Source: Psychrosphaera haliotis (GTDB lineage Bacteria > Pseudomonadota > Gammaproteobacteria > Enterobacterales > Alteromonadaceae). Taken from it: a stretch of 64,000 nt of DNA. The notes beneath the pieces were generated by a model. The model worked only from the letters and a program-made list of their open reading frames with translations. It had not been told where the DNA came from and did no database searches. Shown one piece after another: positions 63,911 to 64,000 of the stretch; positions within the stretch are counted from its first letter, which is position 1; every line of letters starts with the position of its first letter. The translations under genes and the position numbers were made by a program. The stretch is from NCBI RefSeq assembly GCF_009728465.1, contig NZ_WOCD01000001.1, positions 62,001 to 126,000 on the forward strand, given 5' to 3'.

Positions 63911-64000
63911 TCCAAAACGTTGCCTCTTATACTTCACAAAGCTTACAAAAAGAACAATGACTAACAAGATCAAAATCTTAGGCAGATCGATTAGTTAGTT

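Noticed and set aside
63911-64000. Start of the next gene (rsfS) after nadD
   Set aside because: An ATG at 63958 opens only a short frame before a stop and does not resemble RsfS, so no gene can be supported in the last 90 bases.

Overview
The window reads as a gammaproteobacterial chromosome segment, most likely from a marine, low-GC member of the Alteromonadales (Colwellia, Thalassotalea, Psychrosphaera or Shewanella-like). This rests on the gene families and their order: sppA-ansA, a HexR-controlled Entner-Doudoroff operon, nupC, cysB, yafS/gloB/mltD, and leuS-lptE-holA-nadD. No genus is proven. I found no transposase, prophage, CRISPR array, tRNA or rRNA. The segment looks like ordinary core chromosome with some lineage-specific accessory genes.

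Layout. 1-5 kb: partial fadH (minus strand) diverges from sppA-ansA, with a FadR-like operator between them. 5-8.5 kb: a 921-aa DUF349 coiled-coil protein, yeaC and a zinc-ribbon membrane protein. 8.7-12.2 kb: an alanine/Na+ symporter, a cytosolic-type M14 carboxypeptidase and a TlpA-like thioredoxin. 12.3-14.4 kb: a secreted alpha/beta hydrolase overlapping an ECF sigma factor that carries its own transmembrane domain. 14.5-23 kb: an N-terminally extended GAPDH with a striking double dyad upstream, msrB, and a LysR regulator divergent from an RND efflux pair plus a quinone-reductase-like MDR protein. 23.1-24.2 kb: a PEP-CTERM zinc metalloprotease. 24.4-32.7 kb: gnd, glgX, glgB and malQ, for glycogen/maltodextrin turnover and the pentose-phosphate pathway. 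32.8-43.5 kb: gapA, yeaD, the operon zwf-pgl-edd-glk-eda, hexR and pykA, forming a sugar-catabolic block with HexR operators at gapA, zwf and pykA. 43.5-47.4 kb: a TonB-dependent receptor divergent from nupC, with a CRP-like site between. 47.4-52.2 kb: cysB, an unknown membrane-anchored protein, a GNAT, etfBA with a LiuR-like operator, and an acyl-CoA thioesterase. 52.2-58.8 kb: yafS, gloB, mltD, a secreted acidic protein and a LonB-type protease. 59-63.9 kb: leuS, lptE, holA and nadD.

How the genes work together. Glucose enters through Glk and Zwf-Pgl-Edd-Eda, passes through GapA and ends at PykA. HexR sits beside its own targets. Glycogen and maltodextrin enzymes feed the same hexose-phosphate pool. 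FadH, EtfBA and the thioesterase belong to fatty-acid and branched-chain acyl-CoA oxidation, with their own operators.

The most important caution concerns reading frames. Eight genes are interrupted by about 15 single-base indels, 14 of them deletions: glgB, gapA, yeaD, edd, pgl, pykA, leuS and nadD. Every one can be restored to a full-length normal protein by one-base corrections, often in A/T runs. Because leuS and nadD are normally essential, I read these as sequence or assembly errors. However, thirteen of the fifteen fall in the 30.2-42.4 kb sugar block, so real pathway decay deserves a direct check.
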